A stretch of DNA of 64,000 nucleotides, taken from Planctomycetota bacterium (GTDB lineage Bacteria; Planctomycetota; UBA1135; GCA-002686595). The position numbers were made by a program, and so were the translations under genes. Positions within the stretch are counted from its first letter, which is position 1, and the number at the start of each line of letters is the position of its first letter. The notes below the pieces were generated by a model. It worked only from the letters and a program-made list of their open reading frames with translations. It did not search any database and had not been told where the DNA came from. The stretch covers positions 1-64,000 of the forward strand of contig JAJDEW010000121.1 of the NCBI GenBank assembly GCA_029259595.1, written 5' to 3'. Shown piece after piece: positions 38,664-46,808 of the stretch.

Positions 38664-39929
38664 CTAGTTCCGGAAGGGCAAGATGCGCCAGGCAACCGTC
38701 TCGAACGTGCGCCCGCCACCGGCGCTCGCGCTCGCCAAGGCCTCGTCGAAGTGGATCTGCGAGTTGCTGTCCAGGTGGACGCTGCGCGCGACGATCGATC
38801 CGAACAGCTCGAAGTTGCTGTTGATCTCGATGGCGGCGTGCGGGGCGTAGACCGAGCCGTACAGGCGGGCGTTGGACTCGAAGTCGACTTCGTCGAGATC
38901 GACGTTGAGATCGGGATCGAAGACGTTGTCGCTCTGCAGGTAGATCTCGACGTTTGCGGGACTGAAGTCCGTCGCCGCGACGAGGGTGTTGCTGCTCATG
39001 ACGAAGTCGTCGAGGACGTAGAGCTCGACCTTGCCGCCGGTCGCATCGATCAGCAGGTTGGAGCCGGAGCGCAGCTCGAACGAGCTGACGACGATCCGGG
39101 CCGGGCCTTGAACGGTCAGGACCTTCTGGTTCTTGAGCGTGACCGAGTCGAAGTAGTAGTCCCCGGGTACTAGCGTCTGCGCCGAATCCACCGTCCAGCT
39201 GCCTCCTGGGGCGGCAACGGCGGGAATGACGAGCGCCGGCATCTCCAGGACTTCTGGCAGAGGCGTCGTCGACCCGTGCACGACGGCGTTGCCGTAGACG
39301 TTCGTCGCGCCCGACGGACCGGCGTGAGCGTCGCCGTAGACCTCGCTGTTCTGTTCGATGGTCACGCTGCCGTTCGAACCGACGTCACCGTCTTCGTTGG
39401 CGTGCTGATCATTGCCGTTGCCGTTCACGGCTTGGCTCTCGTAGGTTCCCACGCTGGAGTCGTAGCTGTCGACGCGCGCGTTGCTGTCCATCGTCATGCT
39501 CTCGTCACCGAAGGCACCCCACCGATAGAAGGAGTCGGCCGCCTCGCGCACCTGCAGCTCGGCCCGGAAGCCGGCCCGGTTGTCGATCCCGGTCGACACG
39601 AGCGAGGTGATGCCGTCGGCCTGGGGGATCGCCTCGACGTAGAAGGACGACCCACCGAACTCGATCGGCTGGCCTTTCTGCCCGAGCGCGCCCGTTCCGC
39701 CCGCTTGCAGGTCGAAGACGGCCTGGGACAGACCCGCCTCGCAAACGCACATCGCGGCGAGGCTCTCGCGCTCACCCCGCTGGGCCCGCGAACTCGACAC
39801 CACGTTCGTGACCAGGATCATCGAGAGGACGGCGAGTCCGCTCAACATCACGAGCACGAGTACCAGGGAGGCTCCCCGCCGACTCGCTCCGAGCGCGCGA
39901 CGGGGCATGTTCAGGTCCTTCATCATCAA
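38664..39929 (-). CDS. PilX/DUF7305-like pilus-associated protein
   Basis: 421 residues. A basic N-terminus (RRALGASRRGASLVLVLVML) and one hydrophobic helix resemble PilX N-terminal domains. A conserved CEAGLSQA region and a long Asn/Asp/Gly/Ser-rich beta-solenoid-like body (DSNARVDSYDSSVG, LRSGSNLLIDATGG, FESNARLYGSVYAPHAAIEI) follow. Lacks the FTLIE prepilin cleavage motif of its neighbours. The ATG lies in an overlap with the upstream pseudopilin gene. Likely a minor-pilin-associated or secreted surface component. Confidence 0.7.
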   Translation of the reverse strand: MMMKDLNMPRRALGASRRGASLVLVLVMLSGLAVLSMILVTNVVSSSRAQRGERESLAAMCVCEAGLSQAVFDLQAGGTGALGQKGQPIEFGGSSFYVEAIPQADGITSLVSTGIDNRAGFRAELQVREAADSFYRWGAFGDESMTMDSNARVDSYDSSVGTYESQAVNGNGNDQHANEDGDVGSNGSVTIEQNSEVYGDAHAGPSGATNVYGNAVVHGSTTPLPEVLEMPALVIPAVAAPGGSWTVDSAQTLVPGDYYFDSVTLKNQKVLTVQGPARIVVSSFELRSGSNLLIDATGGKVELYVLDDFVMSSNTLVAATDFSPANVEIYLQSDNVFDPDLNVDLDEVDFESNARLYGSVYAPHAAIEINSNFELFGSIVARSVHLDSNSQIHFDEALASASAGGGRTFETVAWRILPFRN

Positions 39930-40612
39930 TTCCTCAAGAGCACGGAAGTCGTCAAAGTGCGGGTCAGAACGCGACCGTCGGGGTCGAGCCCTTCGACGGA
40001 GAGGCGCAGGGTGAGCACGTCGCCGATTCGGTGGATGTTGAAGCCGCGTTCATCGCTGACCCCGTTGCCGTTGTCGTCGTCGCCGTCCTCGATCTCACCC
40101 TCGAGGAGCTCACGCACGTCCTTGCAGAGAACGACCCGGTTCTCGCGGCCTTCTCCCTCGTAGCGCACGAACACCAGCTGACCCTCGTCGATCAGGCCGT
40201 CGCCATCGTTGTCGACACCGTCGTCGAGCTCGCGCGGGTCGTACTCCAAGACCAGTCGGTGTTGTTCGACCCCGAAGTCCGGCACTCCGTCCACGACACC
40301 GACCAGTTGCTGGAAGCCGAGGCTCTCGGTCCCGAAATTCCCCGTCGGATCGGGATTCAGGACCCCGCGTCCGCTCCGGTAGACCTCGGCGACGGCGCGC
40401 GAGAGCCCCTGGCGCACCTTGTCCTCGAGACGCGCGCTCGCGCGCGTCGCTCGGTAAGCACCCGACGACTGCGTGACCACCTGGTGGACCGAGAACATCA
40501 AGACGACGAACAACGAGAGCGAAAAGAGCATCTCGATCAGGGTGAAGCCGGAGCTTCCCCGACGACGCTCCGTGCCCAGCGACGTGGCGGCTCTTCCCTG
40601 CATGGCGATCAA
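39926..40612 (-). CDS. Type IV pseudopilin (PilW/GspJ-like)
   Basis: 228 residues. Prepilin cleavage site SSG|FTLIEMLFSLSLF at about residue 22, followed by the conserved hydrophobic helix. The soluble domain holds two Asp-rich loops, DDGVDNDGDGLIDEG and DGDDDNGNGVSDERG, that look like Ca-binding loops. Longer body than a major pilin, fitting minor pilins of the GspJ/PilW type. Start and stop overlap both neighbours by 4 bases. Confidence 0.82.
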   Translation of the reverse strand: MIAMQGRAATSLGTERRRGSSGFTLIEMLFSLSLFVVLMFSVHQVVTQSSGAYRATRASARLEDKVRQGLSRAVAEVYRSGRGVLNPDPTGNFGTESLGFQQLVGVVDGVPDFGVEQHRLVLEYDPRELDDGVDNDGDGLIDEGQLVFVRYEGEGRENRVVLCKDVRELLEGEIEDGDDDNGNGVSDERGFNIHRIGDVLTLRLSVEGLDPDGRVLTRTLTTSVLLRN

Positions 40613-41292
40613 AAGTCCGCCAACTGGGTCTTGAACTCGATCTGGGCGTCGCCCTTCGTGCCTCGCCAGCGGACGCGCACGAGAACAGGCAGGATCCGGT
40701 AGTCGCCGGAATGGTCGGCGTCGTCGATGTCCCCGTCTCCGTTCAAGTCGCGCGGCATCCCGAGCTCCGGTAGATCGATGTCCTCCCGCAGCACTCCAGG
40801 CGCGCCCGGTCGCACCGGAAAGACGTACTCGCCGACGAAACCGTCGCCGTCGTCGTCCCGCAGGGTCAAGCCTTCGACCGCGATCCCCGAGCCAGGCGTG
40901 ACGACCCCACCGGCGGGGTCGTCGGCGTCCGTTCCGTTGAAGGTCGCGAAGGCGTCCTCGAACTCGACGGCGTGCAGCCAGGCCAACGCGGAACGACCGG
41001 CCTCACGGGCCAGAGTCGTCTCGTGGTTCTGCTCCGCGGCCATCGACGAGGAGACGATCGCCCGCGTGAAGGTGAGCATCGCCAGGAGCACGACCGAGAA
41101 GGTCATGACGATCTCGAGCAGCGTGAAACCCGCCTGTCGAGACGGTTCGCCCGCACGCGGGAGGATCGGCCAGCCCGCCCCCGGGCCGGCTGGTTTCGCA
41201 ACGATCGGTCGCTCCGCTTCAGCCGGTGCGCGCAGCGCACGACTCGCTCGGTGCAGACAATTCCCTCGCCCAGATTTCCATCGCAGCAACAT
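40609..41292 (-). CDS. Type IV pseudopilin (PilV/GspI-like)
   Basis: 227 residues. The prepilin motif RQAG|FTLLEIVMTF sits at about residue 54, an unusually long leader (most are 6-25 residues). No ATG, GTG or TTG closer to the motif is in frame, so either the long leader is real or an atypical start is used. The mature domain has DDDGDGFVGE and DLNGDGDIDDADHSGD, Asp-rich Ca-like loops. First gene of a three-gene pseudopilin set; no prepilin peptidase or ATPase is nearby. Confidence 0.8.
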   Translation of the reverse strand: MLLRWKSGRGNCLHRASRALRAPAEAERPIVAKPAGPGAGWPILPRAGEPSRQAGFTLLEIVMTFSVVLLAMLTFTRAIVSSSMAAEQNHETTLAREAGRSALAWLHAVEFEDAFATFNGTDADDPAGGVVTPGSGIAVEGLTLRDDDGDGFVGEYVFPVRPGAPGVLREDIDLPELGMPRDLNGDGDIDDADHSGDYRILPVLVRVRWRGTKGDAQIEFKTQLADF

Positions 41293-41457
41293 GTTCCCTT
41301 CCCCTTCCGGGCCTTCCCTGGTCCCGGTCGCTGCTTAATGTCGGTCAGGAACCGTGCGGAAATTGAACCTTCTCTACATCCAAGTCAGATGCTTTCGTGA
41401 CACTCGCGAGACTCCCGCAGGTCACGCAAGACCCGAGAAGAAAACGACCGAGCACGA
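41293..41457 (-). promoter_or_regulatory. Upstream region of the pseudopilin operon
   Basis: About 165 bases upstream of the first pseudopilin gene on the minus strand, noticeably more A/T-rich than the surroundings (around 41360-41400), as expected for a promoter. No -35/-10 pair was clear enough to name. No ORF with coding character was seen. Confidence 0.35.
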
Positions 41458-41486
41458 ACAGGTGACCGAGGAACGCGCCCACCTGT
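41458..41486 (-). terminator. Probable intrinsic terminator after rlmI-thiS
   Basis: ACAGGTG (41458-41464) and CACCTGT (41480-41486) form a perfect 7-bp stem. Read on the minus strand, about 13 bases past the stem there is a pyrimidine-rich run with TTTT, followed by TTCT. It lies 47 bases past the thiS stop and would separate the rlmI-thiS unit from the pseudopilin operon. Confidence 0.5.
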
Positions 41487-41532
41487 CCGTCGACCGCGCA
41501 GCGGTTTCCGGGCGGAAGATGCCTCAGGCGTG

Positions 41533-41733
41533 TCAGCCGCCGCCGACCAGCGTCACGATCTCGACCACGTCGCCGTCCGCGAGCCGGGTGGTCGCATGGT
41601 CACGGCGACGAACGAGCTCACGATTCAACTCCACCGCGACACGGTCCGCGGCGAGCTCGAGCGCTTCGAGCAGGCCGTCCAGGGCCATGGGCTCCGGAAG
41701 GCTCTTCGTCTCTCCGTTCAGAACGATCTTCAT
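41533..41733 (-). CDS. thiS: ThiS sulfur carrier protein
   Basis: 66 residues of ubiquitin-like fold (MKIVLNGETKSL, LAADRVAVELNRELVRR) ending in VTLVGGG. The final Gly-Gly is what ThiF-type enzymes adenylate and thiocarboxylate so that sulfur can pass to ThiG. Starts inside a 4-base overlap with the RlmI-like gene, so it is co-translated with a methyltransferase rather than with thiG. Confidence 0.88.
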   Translation of the reverse strand: MKIVLNGETKSLPEPMALDGLLEALELAADRVAVELNRELVRRRDHATTRLADGDVVEIVTLVGGG

Positions 41734-42941
41734 TCACCGACGCGCACGAAGGCGCACTTCAGATAGTCCGACTCCGGCAGCTGCAGCGCAAAGGGGTGGT
41801 CGACGCTGGCGCGCGTCGTCTCCTCCAACCAGGTTTCCCGCTCCACCGCGACCGCCGCTTCGCGCACGCACCCGAGGAAGGTCTCACGGTCGACGTTGTA
41901 GGAGCAGGACGCGCTGACGAGAATCGCACCGGGATCGAGCATCGACAGCGCACGCCGGTTGAGCTCGCGATAGCCACGCAGCGCACCTTCGACCTCGCGC
42001 TTGTTGCGCGCGAAGGCGGGCGGATCGATGACGATGAGGTCATAGCGTTCCCCCTGCTCCGAACGCCTCCGCAGGTCGTGCATGGCGTTCGCCCGCTCGA
42101 AGCGGACGCGGTCGGCGACGCCGTTGCGCTCCGCGTTGCGCAGGACGCGCTCACCGAGCGCCTCGGACTGATCGAGGCAAACGACGGAACTCGCCCCGCG
42201 CAGGGCCGCGCGAATCCCGAAGAGCCCGTCGTACGAGAAGGCGTCCAGCACGCGTGCTCCTCCCGCGACACGGGCGGCGTAGCGTGCTGCTCGCCGGCGG
42301 TTCGCGCTTTGGTCGAGGTAGTGTCCGGTCTTGTGTCCCTCGGTCAGGGACACCTCGTAGACCAGGGCCGGATCTTCGCCGCGGGCCTCTTCGCGGACTT
42401 CGATCGGACCTGGATCCTCGCCACGGATCCACTCGACGCGCTGGTCGAGCGCTTCGAGCTTGCGGACCGAGGTGTCCGAACGGTCGAGGACGGCGCGCAC
42501 CTCGAAGGGCAACGCCTCGAGAATTAACTCGAGCAGAAAGTCCCGCATGCGGTCCGCGGACTGGCACCCGCTCTGGATACAGAGCGTGTCGGCGTAGCGG
42601 TCGACCACGAGGCCCGGCAAGCCCTCGGAGTCTCCCGCCACGAGCCGGCAGGCTCCATCGCGCTCCAGCAGACCCGAGCGCGCGCGGTGCGCGACGGCGG
42701 CCTCGACTCGCGCGGCCCAGAAGGCGCGGTTCGGTTGCTCGGGCGAACGCGTCACGAGGCGCACGCTGATCTTCGAGTGGCTCGAGAACATGCCCCACCC
42801 CAGCGGGCCCTCGTTCGGGTCGAAGATCGGCAACAGCTCGCCGGGCTCGCCCTCCCCTTCGCGCACGTCGTCCTGATAGACCCAGGGGTGTCCGGAAAGG
42901 ACGCGGCGACGACCGCGGCCGGTGAGAATGATCTTGCCCAT
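41730..42941 (-). CDS. RlmI-family rRNA (cytosine) methyltransferase
   Basis: 403 residues. The N-terminal PUA-like domain begins ILTGRGRRRVLSGHPWVYQD. The central EEHD subdomain has LVVDRYAD. The Rossmann SAM domain has VLDAFSYDGLFGI, VVCLDQSE and the motif VIDPPAFARNK, with a Cys in SASCSYN. These define the RlmI/K group (SAM-dependent large-subunit rRNA methylation). The exact rRNA position is not assignable. Coupled to thiS. Confidence 0.88.
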   Translation of the reverse strand: MGKIILTGRGRRRVLSGHPWVYQDDVREGEGEPGELLPIFDPNEGPLGWGMFSSHSKISVRLVTRSPEQPNRAFWAARVEAAVAHRARSGLLERDGACRLVAGDSEGLPGLVVDRYADTLCIQSGCQSADRMRDFLLELILEALPFEVRAVLDRSDTSVRKLEALDQRVEWIRGEDPGPIEVREEARGEDPALVYEVSLTEGHKTGHYLDQSANRRRAARYAARVAGGARVLDAFSYDGLFGIRAALRGASSVVCLDQSEALGERVLRNAERNGVADRVRFERANAMHDLRRRSEQGERYDLIVIDPPAFARNKREVEGALRGYRELNRRALSMLDPGAILVSASCSYNVDRETFLGCVREAAVAVERETWLEETTRASVDHPFALQLPESDYLKCAFVRVGE

Positions 42942-42964
42942 GAAGAATTCGGGACCGACCGGGG

Positions 42965-45484
42965 TCAGTCGTCGAGCGTGACCAGGCGCTGAAAGCGCGG
43001 ATCGTCACGCAGGGAAGCGAGATCGGGGTCGTCGGCGGCCCATTGCTTCTGACGCCGCATCGCCCCGGGGGTATCGTGGTTTTCGGTCAACTCGCGCCGC
43101 AGCCAGTCGAGCGCCAGGTCGGCATCTCCGAGCAACGCGTGGGTGCAAGCGAGGTTGTAATACAAACGGGGCGCCGGCTCGACCGTGGAGAGCACGGCGC
43201 GCGCCTCGACGTCGCGTCCGCTGCGCGCGCGGTAGCAGGCGAGCAGGACGCGCATGAAGTCGCTCTGGTCGAGCTCGTAGGCGCGTTCGAAGTAGGCCAA
43301 GGCCTTGTCCGGGTCCCCACCACGCACGTTCGCGTTCACGGCCAAGGACAGGAGGGCGTTGCCGAGGCGTTGGCGTGTCTGACGCAGATAAACGGCGACG
43401 CGCGCCTGATTCTCGGGATCGCGATCCTGACGCATCAGCTCGACCATCGTGTTCTCGAGCCCCTCGAGCCGCTCGACCGCCTGGCGGCCGACGCCGTCCG
43501 CCTCCTCGGCCTTGTCCTCGTCCATGAGCGAGGAGGCGAGCCCCAGGAGGAGCTCGGCGCTCGTCCATTCCGTCCAGATGTCGCTGGTTCCGGGCAGGCC
43601 CTGGCGCAGGTCCGCGAGCATCCTCTGACTGAGCTCGTAGGCTTCGCGCGACCGCCCTTGGTCGCGCAGGACGATCGAAAGCGTCGACGCGTAGGACGAC
43701 GGCTGGCGCTTGTCGGCGAAGGGGCGGTAGGCCGCGAGGCGCTCGGCCGGCGTCGCATCCTCGGACAAGCCGCGCTCGGCGACGTTCACCGCCGAGAGTC
43801 CGCGCTGCTCGATCTGGAGCCGCTGGGTCGCGACCAGAAGGCGGTTGCCCGCCGCGCGTCCGGGCACCAGCGTGTTGCGTTCGCGTGCGAGCTGGGCGAT
43901 GCGCTCGCGCTGCAGCTCGCGAAAGATGCCGAGCCGCTCGGGATCGGCGAACGGATCGATCCAGCGCTCGGCGACGCCGGCGCTCGGACGAAAGCCCGGA
44001 ATCTCCCAGGGGCACACGTTCGCGAGCGCCGTTCCGAGCACCGTCATGAGGTCCAGGGCGCGCCCTCCCTTGCCTTGGGACCACTTTCCGTTCGCGAGCA
44101 AGAGCCGGCGCGGCGCGAGATCGCGGTCCATGACGGCGTCCCACGACCCCCCCGGCAGGTCGGAGTCGGTGCGGAACTCCCACAGCTGCGCCCGCAGGAG
44201 CGCCGCGTGGGCGCGCCGGCAATGTTCGAGCACCAGGGGCTGGTCGGGGCCCTGCCCCGCCGCCAACCGGCACAGGGTCTGCCACAGCTCTTCGATCGCG
44301 AGGAGCTGCAGGCGGTCCACGAGGATCGCTCCGCCGAGCGGCGAGCGTGGGAAGTCGCTGCGCGAGCGCTGGAGCGAGGGCGTCAGGTCCTCCCGCTCGG
44401 CGAACAGGCGCTCGAGGATGCGACCGGCGGCGACGAAACGATCCAAGGCCCGGGTCGGTTCGCCGGCGGCGAAGTCGGCCACGGCCAGGAAGTGGGTCCC
44501 GTAGAAGCGCCAGGTCAAGGACGCGGGGTCCTCGCCCGCGCCGTAGTTCTCGACCAGAAGGCGCGCCGGCTTCCGCGCGGCCTCGGGCCTGGACGTTTGG
44601 CTCAAGAGGAGGTTCGCCTGACGGTAGAACAGCTGGGGAGCCTCGAGCCCGTCGCGCGCGAACAGGTCCAAGAGCTCGAGCGCGCGCTCCTCCCGGCCGA
44701 ACTCGACCAGACGCGAGATCCACTGGTCGAAGCTGCGACCCGCGGCGACGCGCACACCCTGTCCGGGATGGCGGAGACCGACCAGGATCGGCGCACGGTC
44801 GGCCGCATCGACGCCGGCTCCCGGCGTCTCGGCCAGCGCGCGCCCGTAGGCCTCCATCAAGATGCGCAGGCCGGATCCGTCGAGCCCGGTATCGGCTTCG
44901 CTCGCCCCCGCGAGCCCGGCCCGCAGGCGGCGCACGACCAGGGGGCGCGCGGCGGGCAGGTCCACGAACAGTCGCGCCGCGAGCTGCCGCTCCTGGACCG
45001 GCAGCTCGGTCAGGAGCGCATCGAGCGTGCGTGCGGCGGAGGCCAGGCCCGAGCCCGCGATCGACTGCAGCGCTTCGCGGCGGACGCCCGCATCCGGGTC
45101 GTCGAGCGCCAGTTCCGCGAGGCGCGCGAGGCGTCGATCCGCTTCCACGTCGCCGAGGGCCGAACGACCGAGATAGCGCACCAGGTTTCGTCGCACGCGC
45201 TCGTCCGGGGCGTCGAGCAGGGTCAGGACCGCCGCCAGTGCCGTTTCGTCCCCGAGTTCCGCCGCGAGACGGGCGCGCGAACGGCGACCGCGCAGATCCG
45301 CTTCCGCGAAGCTCTCGAGACCGCGTCGCACCGCGGCGGGCCCCTGCCCCTCGAGCTCGTGGTAGAGCGCCGGCCAGTCGTCCTCGGTGGCGGCATCGAG
45401 CCGCGACCAGAGCTCGTCCGCCGCGGCCGCAAGGGCGAGGGCCAAGCCCAGGAATCCGGAGGCTACGAAGATCGGGAGGTTCAC
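42965..45484 (-). CDS. HEAT- and TPR-repeat protein
   Basis: 839 residues with an N-terminal signal-like helix (VASGFLGLALALAAA). The first third has HEAT repeats (LLDAPDERVRRNLVRYLGRS, LALDDPDAGVRREALQSIAG); the C-terminal third has TPR-like helices (DKALAYFERAYELDQSDFMR, RLYYNLACTHALLGDADLAL). No catalytic motif. Its start overlaps the stop of the sigma-54-type activator gene by 4 bases, so the two are one unit. Confidence 0.75.
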   Translation of the reverse strand: MNLPIFVASGFLGLALALAAAADELWSRLDAATEDDWPALYHELEGQGPAAVRRGLESFAEADLRGRRSRARLAAELGDETALAAVLTLLDAPDERVRRNLVRYLGRSALGDVEADRRLARLAELALDDPDAGVRREALQSIAGSGLASAARTLDALLTELPVQERQLAARLFVDLPAARPLVVRRLRAGLAGASEADTGLDGSGLRILMEAYGRALAETPGAGVDAADRAPILVGLRHPGQGVRVAAGRSFDQWISRLVEFGREERALELLDLFARDGLEAPQLFYRQANLLLSQTSRPEAARKPARLLVENYGAGEDPASLTWRFYGTHFLAVADFAAGEPTRALDRFVAAGRILERLFAEREDLTPSLQRSRSDFPRSPLGGAILVDRLQLLAIEELWQTLCRLAAGQGPDQPLVLEHCRRAHAALLRAQLWEFRTDSDLPGGSWDAVMDRDLAPRRLLLANGKWSQGKGGRALDLMTVLGTALANVCPWEIPGFRPSAGVAERWIDPFADPERLGIFRELQRERIAQLARERNTLVPGRAAGNRLLVATQRLQIEQRGLSAVNVAERGLSEDATPAERLAAYRPFADKRQPSSYASTLSIVLRDQGRSREAYELSQRMLADLRQGLPGTSDIWTEWTSAELLLGLASSLMDEDKAEEADGVGRQAVERLEGLENTMVELMRQDRDPENQARVAVYLRQTRQRLGNALLSLAVNANVRGGDPDKALAYFERAYELDQSDFMRVLLACYRARSGRDVEARAVLSTVEPAPRLYYNLACTHALLGDADLALDWLRRELTENHDTPGAMRRQKQWAADDPDLASLRDDPRFQRLVTLDD

Positions 45485-46542
45485 GGGGCTGGCGTATCGG
45501 AGTCCGATCCGGCCTCCTCCGATTCTGACGGGCCCGAGCGGGACATGCGATAGTCGAAGGCCCGGCGCGTGAGTCCGACCTGCCGCGCGGCGGCGCTGAC
45601 GTTGCCGTGCTGCTCGCCGAGGGCCCGCTTCATCATCGCCAGGGCCAGCTCGTCGATCGTGAAGCCCTGCCCGAGCGCCTCACCTGCGAGCGCTTCGAGC
45701 ATGCCCTCACCGGCCTCGTTCAGGAAGTCGAACTCGGCCGCCTCGACCGGCCGGGACGGATCGGGCGCCAGGGCGAAGACGCGCTCGAGAGCGTTCTCGA
45801 GCTCGCGCACGTTGCCCGGCCAGCCATGGGCCGCGAGGCGGGTGAGGACGTCGACCGTCAACGGCCGGGCGCCGACCCGCAGGCGCGCCGCCACGCGCTG
45901 GGCCAGGACCGTGGCGAGCTCGGCGAGATCCCCGACGCGGGCCCTCAGGGGCGGCAGCACGAGGGTCACGACCGCCAGCCGGTAGTAGAGGTCCTCTCGA
46001 AAGCGGCCGGCCGCCACCTCGCTGCGCAGGTCGCGACGGGTGGTCGCCACGAGGCGCACGTCGACGGGCACCTCCTGCTCGGCACCGAGCGGCAACACGA
46101 TCCGTTCCTGCAGCGTCCGCAGGAGCTTGCCCTGCAGCTCGGGCCCCAAGAGGTCGATGTCGTCGAGCACGAGCGTGCCCCCCTCGGCCTGCCGGAAGAG
46201 CCCGGGACGGGACCGATGGGCATCGGTGAAGGCCCCGCGCTCGTGACCGAACAGCGCCGCTTCCAGGAGCGTCGGAGCGTGGGCCGCCAGGTGGGCCACC
46301 ACGAAGGGGCCGCTGCTGCGCCCGGAACGGCGATGCAACTCGACCGCCGCGAGCCCCTTGCCGGTGCCCCCTTCCCCTTGCAGCAGCACGGTGGCCTGGG
46401 ATTGGGCGGCCTGATGCAGCAGCGCGCGAAAGCTCTGGAAGGCCTCGCTCGAGCCCACGAGCTCGACCCCCTCGTACGAGGCTCGGGGCACGGAGGCCGT
46501 CGTCACGGCCGAATCGCCGGATGGCACACGGGGGGAGGACAT
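45481..46542 (-). CDS. Sigma-54-type AAA+ activator with atypical motifs
   Basis: 353 residues: AAA+ domain (about 25-265) and a C-terminal Fis-like helix-turn-helix (about 300-335, GNVSAAARQVGLTRRAFDYR). No receiver, GAF or PAS domain, so regulation would come from a partner. Deviations from NtrC-type proteins: Walker A is GEGGTGKG (56-63) rather than GESGTGKE, the sigma-54 contact loop is GAFTDA (103-108) rather than GAFTGA, and Walker B is LVLDDI, with Asp in place of the usual Glu. It may be a weak or altered activator. Divergent from nusA. Confidence 0.83.
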   Translation of the reverse strand: MSSPRVPSGDSAVTTASVPRASYEGVELVGSSEAFQSFRALLHQAAQSQATVLLQGEGGTGKGLAAVELHRRSGRSSGPFVVAHLAAHAPTLLEAALFGHERGAFTDAHRSRPGLFRQAEGGTLVLDDIDLLGPELQGKLLRTLQERIVLPLGAEQEVPVDVRLVATTRRDLRSEVAAGRFREDLYYRLAVVTLVLPPLRARVGDLAELATVLAQRVAARLRVGARPLTVDVLTRLAAHGWPGNVRELENALERVFALAPDPSRPVEAAEFDFLNEAGEGMLEALAGEALGQGFTIDELALAMMKRALGEQHGNVSAAARQVGLTRRAFDYRMSRSGPSESEEAGSDSDTPAP

Positions 46543-46808
46543 GCGAAGGGCGGAGATCCCGGCGCGAGACCCGCAGCGGGGGGTTCGTGGCGCCCTCGGG
46601 AGCGCTCCCAGGGGGCCGGGCGGCGTTGACTCGCGCCCCTACATATAGCAGACTGGCCGGCCTTAAGAACGGTGCGCCCAACCCCACGGACCCGTCGGGC
46701 GGGTCGGTGGCGGGCGGGTATCGGTTGGGCCGGGCGGAAATCCGCCCTCCGGCTCCTCCGATCGTGCACGGGTCGGTTCGTCTATTCCCTTGCCCCCACA
46801 CATCCCCC
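46543..46808. promoter_or_regulatory. Divergent region between the sigma-54-type gene and nusA
   Basis: 266 bases. A short AT island (ACATATAG, 46641-46648) lies behind TTGACT (46626-46631), but the 12-base spacing is too short for a standard sigma-70 promoter. GGGCGG (46732-46737) / CCGCCC (46742-46747) is a 6-bp hairpin with loop AAAT in the probable nusA leader. No gene is seen; rimP, which often precedes nusA, is absent. Confidence 0.4.

Noticed and set aside
36153-39173. 1006-codon plus-strand frame
   Set aside because: Antisense across thiG, the HEAT-repeat gene and the PilX-like gene, with no domain of its own.
46626-46649. TTGACT...TATAGC promoter-like pair before nusA
   Set aside because: Spacing of about 12 bases does not fit a sigma-70 promoter.
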